Translations under genes and position numbers: made by a program
Shown: piece by piece, positions 7,656-16,027 of the stretch
Numbering within the stretch: position 1 is the stretch's first letter
How the letters are laid out: the number at the start of each line of letters is the position of its first letter
The notes under the pieces: model-generated
Told to the model about the DNA's origin: nothing
Seen by the model: only the letters and a program-made list of their open reading frames with translations
Databases searched by the model: none
Assembly: GCF_900230185.1 (NCBI RefSeq)
Contig: NZ_OCSR01000002.1
Span: forward strand, 1,674,001 to 1,738,000
Reading direction: 5' to 3'
DNA length: 64,000 bases
Origin: Burkholderia sp. OK233
GTDB taxonomy: Bacteria; Pseudomonadota; Gammaproteobacteria; Burkholderiales; Burkholderiaceae

Positions 7656-10600
7656 TCAACACCTTCCTGTTGCTTGGCATCGCCGTGTTCGCCGAACAGG
7701 CGGCGCACGACGACAAAGAACACCGGCACGAAAAAGATGGCGAGCAGCGTAGCGGCGATCATGCCGCCCATCACGCCGGTGCCGATCGCATGCCGGCTCG
7801 CCGAGCCGGCGCCTGTGCTAATGACCAGCGGCAATACGCCGAACACGAAGGCGAGCGAGGTCATGAGAATCGGCCGCAGACGCAGTCGCGCGGCCTCCAG
7901 CGTGGCGTCGATCAGGCTGCGGCCCTGCGCTTGCAGGTCCTTGGCGAATTCGACGATCAGGATCGCGTTCTTCGTGGAGAGCCCGATGGTGGCGAGCAAG
8001 CCGACCTTGAAGTAAATGTCGTCGGACAGCCCGCGGATATGCGCGCCCAGCACTGCGCCGAGCACCCCGAGCGGCACGACCAGAATCACCGCGATCGGAA
8101 TGGACCAGCTTTCGTACAGACCGGCCAGACAGAGAAACACCACGACCAGCGAGATCGCGTACAGGTAGATCGCCTGCGATCCGGCAAGGCGCTCCTGGTA
8201 CGATTGCCCGGTCCAGTCGATGCCGAACCCGGCAGGCAGCTTCTTCACGAGCGCGTCGACGGCGGCCATCGCCTGGCCCGTGCTGGTGTTCGCGCCGGTT
8301 TGCGCGGTGATTTCCATCGCCAATGTGCGGTTGAAGCGCTCGATCTGCGGCGGCCCGAAGGTCCATTTGCCGGTGGCGAACGCGGAGAACGGGACCATCT
8401 GGCCGTCGTAGCCTGCGGTGGTCGTACTGGTAGTGCTGCTCGTGCTGGTCGTCGAGGTGCTGCTCGAAGTACTCGTGCTCGAACTGCTCGTCGTGCTGGA
8501 CTTCACGTACCACCGTCCGATATCCGACGGCATCATCCGGTAAGGCGCGTCGGCCTGCACGTAGACCTTCTGGATGCGTCCCGTATCGACGTAGTTGTTC
8601 ACGTAAGACGAGCCGAACGCGGTCTGCAAAGTGTCGTTCACATCAGCGATGGACAATCCGAGCGCACTCGCCTTCTCACGATCGATATCGACATGGAACT
8701 GCGGCGTATCGTCGAGGCCGCCGGGACGCATGCCCGACAGCGCGCTGTCCTGCGCGGCCAGCGCGAGCAATTGCTGGCGCGCGGCCATCAGCTTGTCGTG
8801 GCCCTGCCCGGCGCGATCTTCCAGTTCGAAGTCGAGGCCGCTCTGCGTGCCGAGCTCCTGAATCGCCGGTGGATTGAGCGCGAAAATCTGCGCGTCGCGC
8901 GAGGCGGCGAAGTGCATGTTGGCGCGCTGGATGATCGCCGCCGCCGAACCGTCGCTGCCACGCCGCGTGCTCCAGTCCTTGAGCTTGACGAAGGCGAGGC
9001 CGTTGTTCTGCCCCGAGCCGTTGAAGCTGAAGCCGGTCAGCGCGATGATCTTGTCCACCTGCGGCAGGCCGAGGTAATACGCCTCGACCTTTTTCACGAC
9101 TTCCAGCGTCTGCGCGGCAGGCGTGCCGGCGGGCGCTGAAATCGACGTGATGATGATCCCCTGATCCTCGTCCGGCAGGTAGGACGACGGCAGCTTCATG
9201 AAGAGCAGCGCAACCACGCCCCCAATCAGCACGTAGATCACCATATAGCGCATCGGCTTGCCGATCACGCGCGCGACCGTCGAATCGTAACGATCGGTTC
9301 CACGCGCCAGCACACGGTTGAACCAGCCGAGCACGCCGCGCTTCGTGTGGTGCTCGACGTCCGTGCGCCGCAGCATGGTCGCGCACAGCGCCGGTGTCAG
9401 CGTCAACGCGAGGAATACGGAGAGCAGCATCGCCGCGACGATGGTGATCGAGAACTGCCGGTAAATCGCGCCCGTTGACCCCGAGAAAAACGCCATTGGA
9501 ATGAACACGGCAATCAGCACGGTCGTAATGCCGACCAGCGCGCCGGTGATCTGCTTCATCGCCTTGCGGGTGGCTTCGACGGGCGACAGCCCCTCTTCCG
9601 CGATCAGCCGCTCGACGTTTTCGACGACCACAATCGCATCGTCCACCAGCAGCCCGATCGCAAGCACGAGCCCGAACATCGAAAGCACGTTAATCGAAAA
9701 GCCCACCGCCGACATCACGGCAAACGTGCCGAGCAACGCGACCGGCACGACGATGGTCGGAATCAACGTCGCGCGCAGGTTTTGCAGAAACACGTACATC
9801 ACGACGAAGACCAGCATCACCGCTTCGATCAACGTCTTCACCACCTCTTCGATCGAGATGCGCACGAACGGCGTGGTGTCGTACGGATAGTCGACCACCA
9901 CGTTGTGCGGCAATTGCCCGCTCAGTTCGTTGAGCTTGGCGCGCACCGCTTTGGCTACGCTCATCGCGTTCGCACCGCTCGCGAGTTTGACCGCGAGCGA
10001 GGCCGCAGGCTTGCCGTTCAGTCGCGAGTCCGTGCTGTAATCGTCGCCGCCGACATCGATCCGCGCGACGTCCTTCAGCATGACCTTCGAGCCGTCGCTA
10101 TTCACGCGCAGCAGGATTGCGCCGAACTGCGCGGGCGTGGTGAGCAAACTCGACGCCGAAATGGTCGCGTTGAGCGCCTGCGTCTTCGTGGAGGGCGAGC
10201 CGCCGATCTGGCCGACCGAGAGTTGCACGTTCTGATTCGTGATCGCGGTGGTGACGTCGCCGGCAGTCAGACCGACGGCCTGCAGCTTTACCGGATCGAG
10301 CCAGATGCGCATGGCGTGCTGCGCGCCGAACAGCGTCACGTCGCCGACGCCGTCGATCTGCGTGAGCGGGTCTTCGATCTGCGTTGCGATGATGTTGCCG
10401 AGATCGATTGAATTCATGCTGCCGTCAGAGGACGACAGCGACACGATCATCAGAAACGCATTGGCCGCCTTCGCCACCTGCACGCCCTGGTCCTGAACCG
10501 TCTGCGGCAGCGACGAACTGGCCTGCTCGACCTTGTTCTGCACCTGCACCTGAGCGATGTCGGCATTGGTGCCCTGCTGGAACGTGAGCGTGATGGTGGC

Positions 10601-10861
10601 CTGTCCGGCCGAACTGCTGGTGGACGACATGTAGAGCAGATGGTCGATGCCGCTCAGTTTCTGCTCGATCACCTGCGTGACGGTGGTCGCCACGGTTTCG
10701 GCCGAAGCGCCCGGATAGGTCGCCGTGATCTGCACGGAGACTGGCGCCACGCTCGGATACTGTTCGACCGGAAGCGTCCCGATGGATGCGCCGCCGATCA
10801 TCATGATGACGATGGCGATGACCCACGCGAGGATCGGTCGGTTGATAAAGAAACCTGCCAT
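7652..10861 (-). CDS. RND multidrug efflux permease (HAE1 family, AcrB/MexB-like)
   Basis: 1069 residues, the normal length plus about 25. It opens with FINRPILAWVIAIVIM typical of the family, has the proton-relay Asp pair in LLVDDAIVVVENVERL in TM4, the repeated fold of 12 membrane segments with two large periplasmic loops, and the GLSTKNAILIVEFAKD motif near the C-terminus. It exports hydrophobic drugs or toxic compounds from periplasm and inner membrane using the proton gradient. It lies 12 bases after the adaptor gene and is fused by ATGA overlap to the outer-membrane channel gene. Odd point: an almost pure Ser/Thr stretch of about 30 residues at roughly 785-818 interrupts the second periplasmic domain. 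Confidence 0.96.
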   Translation of the reverse strand: MAGFFINRPILAWVIAIVIMMIGGASIGTLPVEQYPSVAPVSVQITATYPGASAETVATTVTQVIEQKLSGIDHLLYMSSTSSSAGQATITLTFQQGTNADIAQVQVQNKVEQASSSLPQTVQDQGVQVAKAANAFLMIVSLSSSDGSMNSIDLGNIIATQIEDPLTQIDGVGDVTLFGAQHAMRIWLDPVKLQAVGLTAGDVTTAITNQNVQLSVGQIGGSPSTKTQALNATISASSLLTTPAQFGAILLRVNSDGSKVMLKDVARIDVGGDDYSTDSRLNGKPAASLAVKLASGANAMSVAKAVRAKLNELSGQLPHNVVVDYPYDTTPFVRISIEEVVKTLIEAVMLVFVVMYVFLQNLRATLIPTIVVPVALLGTFAVMSAVGFSINVLSMFGLVLAIGLLVDDAIVVVENVERLIAEEGLSPVEATRKAMKQITGALVGITTVLIAVFIPMAFFSGSTGAIYRQFSITIVAAMLLSVFLALTLTPALCATMLRRTDVEHHTKRGVLGWFNRVLARGTDRYDSTVARVIGKPMRYMVIYVLIGGVVALLFMKLPSSYLPDEDQGIIITSISAPAGTPAAQTLEVVKKVEAYYLGLPQVDKIIALTGFSFNGSGQNNGLAFVKLKDWSTRRGSDGSAAAIIQRANMHFAASRDAQIFALNPPAIQELGTQSGLDFELEDRAGQGHDKLMAARQQLLALAAQDSALSGMRPGGLDDTPQFHVDIDREKASALGLSIADVNDTLQTAFGSSYVNNYVDTGRIQKVYVQADAPYRMMPSDIGRWYVKSSTTSSSSTSTSSSTSTTSTSSTTSTTTAGYDGQMVPFSAFATGKWTFGPPQIERFNRTLAMEITAQTGANTSTGQAMAAVDALVKKLPAGFGIDWTGQSYQERLAGSQAIYLYAISLVVVFLCLAGLYESWSIPIAVILVVPLGVLGAVLGAHIRGLSDDIYFKVGLLATIGLSTKNAILIVEFAKDLQAQGRSLIDATLEAARLRLRPILMTSLAFVFGVLPLVISTGAGSASRHAIGTGVMGGMIAATLLAIFFVPVFFVVVRRLFGEHGDAKQQEGVE

Positions 10862-10873
10862 GAGTGTCTCGCT

Positions 10874-12094
10874 TTAGCTATGTGCGGCCGACGTGGCGTC
10901 CGCGGTGGCGGGCGCACCCGATATGGCGGGCGATTCGACCGGCTTCACGACACCGCCCGCGCGCGCTTTCTGCGATCCGGCGACGATCACGCGATCGCCC
11001 GCCTTGAGGCCGCGCGTAACGAGCCAGTCGGCGCCTGAAGCGGTGTCGGCCGTGACGGGTGTCTGCGTGACCTTGTTGTCGGCGCCGACCGTCAGCACGC
11101 TCGCCGAACCGTCGGATGCACGCGCGACCGCGAGTTGCGGCACCGTGATCGCCTGCTGGTTCACGCCCTCTTCAAGCCGTGCGCGCACGAACATGCCAGG
11201 TAGCAGCACACCGTCCGGATTGGGGAACACGCAACGCAAGGTGACCGAGCCGGTGGTGGCGTCGACGGTGATGTCGGAGAACAGCAGCTTGCCCGGCTGC
11301 GTGTACGTGCTGCCGTCTTCCATCACGAGATGAACGACCGCGCCGTCCGAGCCCGCCTGTTGCAACTGGCCGCTGGCGAATTCTTTCTGCAGCCGCAACC
11401 AGTCGGCGGAAGAGCGCGTGACGTCGAGATACATGTCGGTCGTCGCCTGAACCGTCGCGAGCGCGGTGGTCTGCTCCGCGGTAACGAGCGCGCCTTCAGT
11501 CACGCTCGATTTGCCGATGCGTCCCGCGATGGGCGCAACGACCTTCGTATAGCCAAGATTGATCGCAGCAGTCTTCAATGCGGCACGATCGGAAACCACG
11601 TCGGCCTTCGCTTCCTCCAAGGCGGCGACAGCGTCGTCGTAGTCCTGCTTGCTCACGCCTTCGATCTTCGACAGTTCGGCGTAACGGGTGGCCTTGGTCT
11701 GCGCAGCGCTCGCTGTCGCCTCGGCTTTGGCGAGCGTGCCGACGGCCTGGTCGTAAGTTGCCTGGTAGCTGGACGGGTCGATCTGGTAAAGCACCGCGCC
11801 GGCTGCGACCAGCGCGCCTTCCGTGAAGAGGCGCTTTCTGACGATGCCTTCGACCTGCGGCCTGACCTCGGCGATACGGATCGCCGACAGTCGCCCGGAC
11901 AATTCGGTACTCGACACCACGGTGTGCGGCGCGATCGTCCGGACGCCAACTTCGGGGACCGACTGTGGCGGTCCATGCGGTGCCTGCTCGCCGCAACCCG
12001 CCAGCAAAAACGTGGCGGCGGCGACTGCAGCGGCAAGATAGGTGAATCTCGGTACGCGCGAGGAAGGTCCGGACGCGGTAGGGTTATTCGGCAT
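10874..12094 (-). CDS. RND efflux periplasmic adaptor lipoprotein (membrane fusion protein)
   Basis: 406 residues. A lipoprotein signal ends in LLAGC near residue 33. The order is beta-barrel strand (ELSGRLSAIRIAEVRPQVEG), lipoyl half-motif (LFTEGALVAAGAVLYQID), a coiled-coil hairpin of about 90 residues, the second lipoyl half (VVAPIAGRIGKSSVTEGALV) and the C-terminal barrel. This is the AcrA/MexA layout; it bridges permease and outer-membrane channel. The start at 12094 is chosen because AGGA lies about 11 bases upstream and the signal peptide then has normal length; the open frame to 12193 adds no homologous sequence. First gene of the operon and divergent from the OmpR-type regulator at 12458, which may control it. 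Confidence 0.94.
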   Translation of the reverse strand: MPNNPTASGPSSRVPRFTYLAAAVAAATFLLAGCGEQAPHGPPQSVPEVGVRTIAPHTVVSSTELSGRLSAIRIAEVRPQVEGIVRKRLFTEGALVAAGAVLYQIDPSSYQATYDQAVGTLAKAEATASAAQTKATRYAELSKIEGVSKQDYDDAVAALEEAKADVVSDRAALKTAAINLGYTKVVAPIAGRIGKSSVTEGALVTAEQTTALATVQATTDMYLDVTRSSADWLRLQKEFASGQLQQAGSDGAVVHLVMEDGSTYTQPGKLLFSDITVDATTGSVTLRCVFPNPDGVLLPGMFVRARLEEGVNQQAITVPQLAVARASDGSASVLTVGADNKVTQTPVTADTASGADWLVTRGLKAGDRVIVAGSQKARAGGVVKPVESPAISGAPATADATSAAHS

Positions 12095-12457
12095 GCTGTG
12101 GGCATCCTTCGACTCAATTCGACAAAGGGCCGTCTGGCATGCGTCTCTGAGGAAACCGCGTAACGCCACCAGCGGCGAGAGGTGGCCCAGCATAGTGAGC
12201 GGCGTCTTACGGTGGCTTAGGCGAGGATTACGAGTTGTAACGAGGCGTGTGGTGTTGCGATGAATCGGGCGGTATGACGTTGACCGGCACGGGTTGCTTC
12301 ACGCAGCCAGATAGAACCGAAGGCAGCTACCGTAATAAACTGTAAGCGCAGATAAGAACCCGAAACCGCTGCCATCGCGCGATTCGCTATATTGCGACGT
12401 ACGACAGGCGCGCGGCCGCGCCGTCCGTCAATTATCCTCATCGATCAGGGCCCAGCC
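12095..12457. promoter_or_regulatory. Divergent promoter region between efflux operon and two-component system
   Basis: 363 bases without a convincing gene. It must carry the promoters of the efflux operon (leftward) and of the response regulator (rightward). I could not assign individual -35/-10 elements with confidence, and saw no strong palindrome. Confidence 0.45.
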
Positions 12458-13198
12458 ATGTCAGACACGCCCATCCAGGTTTTACTGGTCGACGACGATG
12501 CCGACCTTCGTGACCTGCTCAGAACCTTCTTTCAACAACGCGGTATCGAGATGTCCGTGTTGCACGACGCGAACCATCTGGCACGCCGGCTGGAACGCGA
12601 GCGGCCCTCGATCATCGTGCTCGATCTGATGATGCCGGGCGTCGACGGACTCAGCGCGCTCAGGCAATTGCGTGCGAATGGCGACACGATTCCCGTGATC
12701 ATGCTGACAGCGCGCGCGGACGGCGTGGATCGGATAATCGGTCTGGAACTCGGCGCCGACGACTATCTCGGCAAGCCGTTCATGCCGCAGGAACTGCTCG
12801 CGCGTATTCATGCGGTGTTGCGCCGGCATGCGCAGCCATCGGGGTCCACGGCTACGGCGCTCGAAAAGCGTGAAGTGCTGCGCTTCGGCCGCTTCCGGCT
12901 CGACTTCGCGAGGCGCACGCTGTTTCGCGATGACGAAGCGCTCAAGCTGACCGGCGGCGAATATGCGCTGCTCGAAGTGCTCGCCGCGCATCCAATGGAA
13001 ACGCTGTCGCGCTCGAAGCTCGTCGACCTGCTGCATGGGCCGCACTCCGAAGTGACCGAACGCGGTATCGACGTGCCGGTGTGGCGCCTGCGCCGTCTGC
13101 TCGAAGACGACCCGGCCAATCCGCGCCGGATCCAGACCATACGCGGCATCGGCTACATGTTCGTGCCCGGCAGCAATGAAGATGAAGAATCCCTTTAA
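12458..13198 (+). CDS. OmpR-family response regulator
   Basis: 246 residues. An N-terminal receiver (VDDDADLRDLL) has the phospho-acceptor at Asp56 (VLDLMMPGVDG) and the Lys in GKPF. A C-terminal winged helix covers about 140-240 (FRLDFARRTLFRDDEALKLT, TGGEYALLEVL, TIRGIGYMF). The start at 12458 gives the normal OmpR/CpxR-type opening; an upstream frame to 12392 is only 5' leader. It overlaps the sensor kinase gene by 23 bases and is divergent from the RND operon, so efflux control is a reasonable guess by position, not shown. Confidence 0.93.
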   Translation: MSDTPIQVLLVDDDADLRDLLRTFFQQRGIEMSVLHDANHLARRLERERPSIIVLDLMMPGVDGLSALRQLRANGDTIPVIMLTARADGVDRIIGLELGADDYLGKPFMPQELLARIHAVLRRHAQPSGSTATALEKREVLRFGRFRLDFARRTLFRDDEALKLTGGEYALLEVLAAHPMETLSRSKLVDLLHGPHSEVTERGIDVPVWRLRRLLEDDPANPRRIQTIRGIGYMFVPGSNEDEESL

Positions 13199-14429
13199 CA
13201 CACTGTTTGGCCGGCTCTCGTTGATGACGGTGAGTCTGATCGTGCTGGTGCACATCATCGGAATCGTCCTCGTGGACCGTGAGCGCGGCCAGATCGATGC
13301 CGGTCATGCGCAGCGCGCCTTGCTTCTCGCGGTAGAGGCCAGGCAGGACGGCACGCTCACCGCTTCCCACGTCGCGGCAACGCTCGGTGTGTCTTATGTG
13401 AGCGCGCAAGACGCGATCCGGTATGGCTGTCCCGCGCCGTGTGAAAACACCTCGGGTCCGTTCGAACACGACTTGCGCGAGAAGTTGCCAGCAGGCAGCC
13501 AGGTCGTAGCCGACGGCGAGAACGGCACGGTCTGGGTCCATTACGCCGGCAATCCAGGCTGGCTCGAAATGCAAAACTCGACGCTGCCGGCGCGTCGCTT
13601 CCTGGGCGCATCGGCGATGATGCTGGTGCTGGCGGTGATCATCGCGTTGCTCGGCGCGTGGCAATTGCAGCGGCCATTGCATCGGCTGGCACTCGCAGCG
13701 CGCGAGTTCCGCATCGGCCATCGCGCGCCGGTTGTGGAGGCGAGCGGCCCGCGCGAGCTGAAGGAACTGATCGGCGACTTCAATCAGATGGTGCACGAAC
13801 TTGCGCAGGCCGAGCAGGAACGCGCGGTGATGCTGGCCGGCGTGGCGCACGATCTGCGTGCGCCGATCACGCGCATGCAGGTACGTGCGGATCTGCTGCC
13901 GGACGAAGCGAACCGCCGCGGCTTCTTGCGGGACTCGGAATCGTTGTCGCGCATCGTCACGCAGTTTCTCGACTTCGCACGTGAGACGGCGGATACCTCG
14001 CCCAGCACGAGCGTCGACACTCACTGTCGCCGGCATTACGGCGACAGTCTCGCTGACGATGCGCTCGTGCGCCTCGATCTGCAAGCCGGCGATGGTTTTG
14101 GATTGCCGCTTGTCGATCTCGACCGGATTCTGACCAATCTGATCGAGAACGCGCTCACCTACGGTGAGCCGCCGGTAGAAATCTCGACGTCCCGCCGCGA
14201 CGGCAAGTACACGCTCGAGGTGCGCGATCACGGCGGCGGTATTCCCAGCAGTCAACTGGATCGTGCGCTGCAACCGTTCGTGCGACTCGATGAAGCGCGT
14301 AGCGGCGATGCGCACTGCGGACTGGGGCTCGCGATCGTGCGGCGCCTCGTGCGGTACAACGGCGGCGCTTTTCATGCCGATAACGCCGCCGACGGTGGTT
14401 TCGTGGTGACGCTTACGTTTCCCGCTTAG
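13176..14429 (+). CDS. Sensor histidine kinase partner of the OmpR-type regulator
   Basis: 417 residues. Two membrane helices (about 14-33 and 148-167) enclose a roughly 110-residue periplasmic sensor with a Cys-Pro-Ala-Pro-Cys pair. HAMP follows, then the dimerisation domain with His225 in VAHDLRAPITRM. The ATPase has NLIENALTYG, DHGGGIP and GLGLAIVRRL. The overall form is that of EnvZ/RstB-like kinases. The start overlaps the regulator gene, so the two are co-translated. The ligand is unknown; the two periplasmic cysteines could form a redox-sensitive disulfide, which is inference. Confidence 0.93.
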   Translation: MKMKNPFNTLFGRLSLMTVSLIVLVHIIGIVLVDRERGQIDAGHAQRALLLAVEARQDGTLTASHVAATLGVSYVSAQDAIRYGCPAPCENTSGPFEHDLREKLPAGSQVVADGENGTVWVHYAGNPGWLEMQNSTLPARRFLGASAMMLVLAVIIALLGAWQLQRPLHRLALAAREFRIGHRAPVVEASGPRELKELIGDFNQMVHELAQAEQERAVMLAGVAHDLRAPITRMQVRADLLPDEANRRGFLRDSESLSRIVTQFLDFARETADTSPSTSVDTHCRRHYGDSLADDALVRLDLQAGDGFGLPLVDLDRILTNLIENALTYGEPPVEISTSRRDGKYTLEVRDHGGGIPSSQLDRALQPFVRLDEARSGDAHCGLGLAIVRRLVRYNGGAFHADNAADGGFVVTLTFPA

Positions 14430-14480
14430 TTGTCGGCTTAGTTATCGGCTTCGTTATCGACTTAGTTTCGGCTTGGTTTA
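14423..14480 (+). repeat. Imperfect 11-12 bp tandem repeat after the kinase gene
   Basis: Five imperfect copies of CGGCTTAGTTAT (CGCTTAGTTGT, CGGCTTAGTTAT, CGGCTTCGTTAT, CGACTTAGTTT, CGGCTTGGTTT) run from the kinase stop codon to just before the stop of the opposing lipoprotein gene. This looks like slippage-generated sequence. No function is apparent. Confidence 0.55.
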
Positions 14481-14484
14481 CTAC

Positions 14485-14661
14485 TCAGCCTTGAGCGGTA
14501 CTGTCAGGAGCGACGATCGCGCTGTGCGGTCCGCCGCCGGGGCCGCCGGGTCCACCACCGCCCGGGCCTCCGCCGCCCCAACCCGGAGGCGGACCCCACC
14601 AGCATCCGCTCAAGGTTGCGCTCAGTGCGGCCAGCGCCGCGATTGCCAATAACTTCTTCAT
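14485..14661 (-). CDS. Small glycine/proline-rich lipoprotein
   Basis: 58 residues. Signal peptide MKKLLAIAALAALSATLSGC with lipobox LSGC, so lipidated at Cys20. The mature part begins WWGPPPGW and continues as a Gly-Pro run, ending HSAIVAPDSTAQG. GGAG lies nine bases before the start, which supports this short frame over a longer one to 14886. No family assigned. Proline/glycine-rich small lipoproteins of this kind are common near envelope genes, but its role is unknown. Confidence 0.72.
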   Translation of the reverse strand: MKKLLAIAALAALSATLSGCWWGPPPGWGGGGPGGGGPGGPGGGPHSAIVAPDSTAQG

Positions 14662-15004
14662 GCTTTCTCCTTCGATTGATCTACGGTCACGCAAAGTCGT
14701 TGCTTGAGTGGCGACGACGCGCGTTATCCGCAACTTATCAACCAGCGAGAGATCATGTTTTACGAGAGCGTTACAAGATGACGAGGTGTGGCCGCTTCTG
14801 CCGCGCAAACGCGGAGGTGTGCGTCGCCGTGCGGCGCGGGTGACACGGCTTTTGCGGCGTGGGGCGGCGCAAGGTGTCGCACACACGCTTTGTTTGTATA
14901 TGGAAGAGGATGTAAGGAGATTGGCGGTGTCGGTCTTGCGCCGGCGCGCACCAGGGTGAGGTTTGGAACGCTTGCCGCATCACCGTCGGCGATCATGACG
15001 AGGA
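14662..15004. other. Intergenic sequence before iteron array B
   Basis: 343 bases with no supported gene. The open frames here have no start signals or recognisable protein features. At 14954 a fragment reading GGTGAGGTTTGGAACG resembles the first half of an origin iteron on the plus strand but lacks the CGGGA block, so it is not counted. Confidence 0.4.
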
Positions 15005-15241
15005 CTCCCTGGAAATCCTCACCTTATTTCAGGTGCGTGCTCAACGCAGCAATTGCTCACCTCCTGGAATCGCTCACCTTTGCAGGCTATCTCCTGGAAT
15101 TCCTCACCTTGGCGTGTGCTTGCGCGCCTCCAAGGTGCTGTTCGGCTCCTGGAACGACTCACCGCTGACGGGGATGGTGCCGTCTCCTGGAATTCCTCAC
15201 CGTTGATTGAGATGACGCCATCTCCTGGAATTCCTCACCAT
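15005..15241 (-). repeat. Off-origin iteron-like array B (6 clear copies, 1 degenerate)
   Basis: Copies at 15005-15025, 15061-15080, 15091-15110, 15146-15165, 15184-15203 and 15222-15241, with a degenerate one at about 15044-15062. Plus-strand consensus CTCCTGGAATTCCTCACCTT; on the minus strand AAGGTGAGGAATTCCAGGAG, the same GGTGAG/CAGGA layout as origin iterons such as 37513-37532. The array fills the gap between the lipoprotein gene and the galactarate aldolase stop. It is homologous to array C at 27.4 kb, with about 45 nearly identical bases at the left end. Confidence 0.8.
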
Positions 15242-15244
15242 TCT

Positions 15245-16027
15245 TCACTGCTCGATGAACTCCCGGGCGAGCTTGCGTGCTGCGTTCGCAAACATGAGGA
15301 TGTCCACGCCAGTCGCGACGAATGTGCATCCAAGCTCGAGATAGCGACGCGCGAGCGCCGGGTCCGAGGTCAACGTGCCGGCCGCCTTACCGGAAGCGAT
15401 GATGGTGCGCATCGCGGTTTCGATCGCGTTCTGCACTTCCGGATGGCCCGGCTTGCCGCGATGGCCCATCGACGCAGCCAGATCCGCAGGCCCGATGAAG
15501 ACGCCATCCACGCCGTCAACCGCGCATATCGCCTCGAGATTGTCGAGCGCTGTGACCGTCTCCGCCTGCACGAGCAGGCAAATTTCACTGTCCGCGATAT
15601 CCAGATAGTCGGTCCGCGAGCTCCAGCGCGACGCACGTCCCACCGCACTGCCCACACCACGAATGCCATGGGGCGGATAGCGTACGGCGGCCACGCACGC
15701 GCGGGCCTCATCCGCGGTATCGATCATCGGAACGAGGAGGTTACGTGCGCCGATATCGAGTAAGCGCTTGAGCAGCGCCGGATCACCGTTCACGGGTCGC
15801 ACGACGGCTTCGGCGGAATACGGCGCGACCGCCTGCAATTGCGCAAGAATGCTGCGCACGTCGTTCGGGGCGTGCTCGGCGTCGATCAACAGCCACTCGA
15901 AGCCGGCGGTCGCGCTGACTTCGGCCAGATAGGCATCGGCCATCGAAAGCCAGAAGCCAATCTGGCGTTGACCGTTTGCAAGCGCCGCCTTGAATGGGTT
16001 AAGCGTTGACATCGACGTTGCGTTCAT
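15245..16027 (-). CDS. garL: 5-keto-4-deoxy-D-glucarate aldolase-type (HpcH/GarL family)
   Basis: 260 residues of the HpcH/HpaI aldolase family: GFWLSMADAYLAEVSATAGF, LIDAEHAPND with the metal-ligand region, VRPVNGDPALLKRLLDIGA, and the FIGPADLAASMG motif. The family cleaves 2-keto-3-deoxy-acids such as 5-keto-4-deoxy-glucarate to pyruvate and tartronate semialdehyde using a divalent metal. The start at 16027 has GGAGG upstream and overlaps the end of the MFS permease gene by about 29 bases; a second ATG (MSTLNPF) at 16012 is possible. Position after a galactarate dehydratase and a sugar-acid permease fixes the likely substrate. Confidence 0.87.
   Translation of the reverse strand: MNATSMSTLNPFKAALANGQRQIGFWLSMADAYLAEVSATAGFEWLLIDAEHAPNDVRSILAQLQAVAPYSAEAVVRPVNGDPALLKRLLDIGARNLLVPMIDTADEARACVAAVRYPPHGIRGVGSAVGRASRWSSRTDYLDIADSEICLLVQAETVTALDNLEAICAVDGVDGVFIGPADLAASMGHRGKPGHPEVQNAIETAMRTIIASGKAAGTLTSDPALARRYLELGCTFVATGVDILMFANAARKLAREFIEQ

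Noticed and set aside
7670..9139. 489-residue open frame opposite the RND permease
   Set aside because: Shadow of the permease gene on the other strand, without start signals or recognisable motifs.
14954..14970. Half-iteron GGTGAGGTTTGGAACG just before array B
   Set aside because: Lacks the CGGGA/CAGGA block and is in the opposite orientation to the rest of the array.
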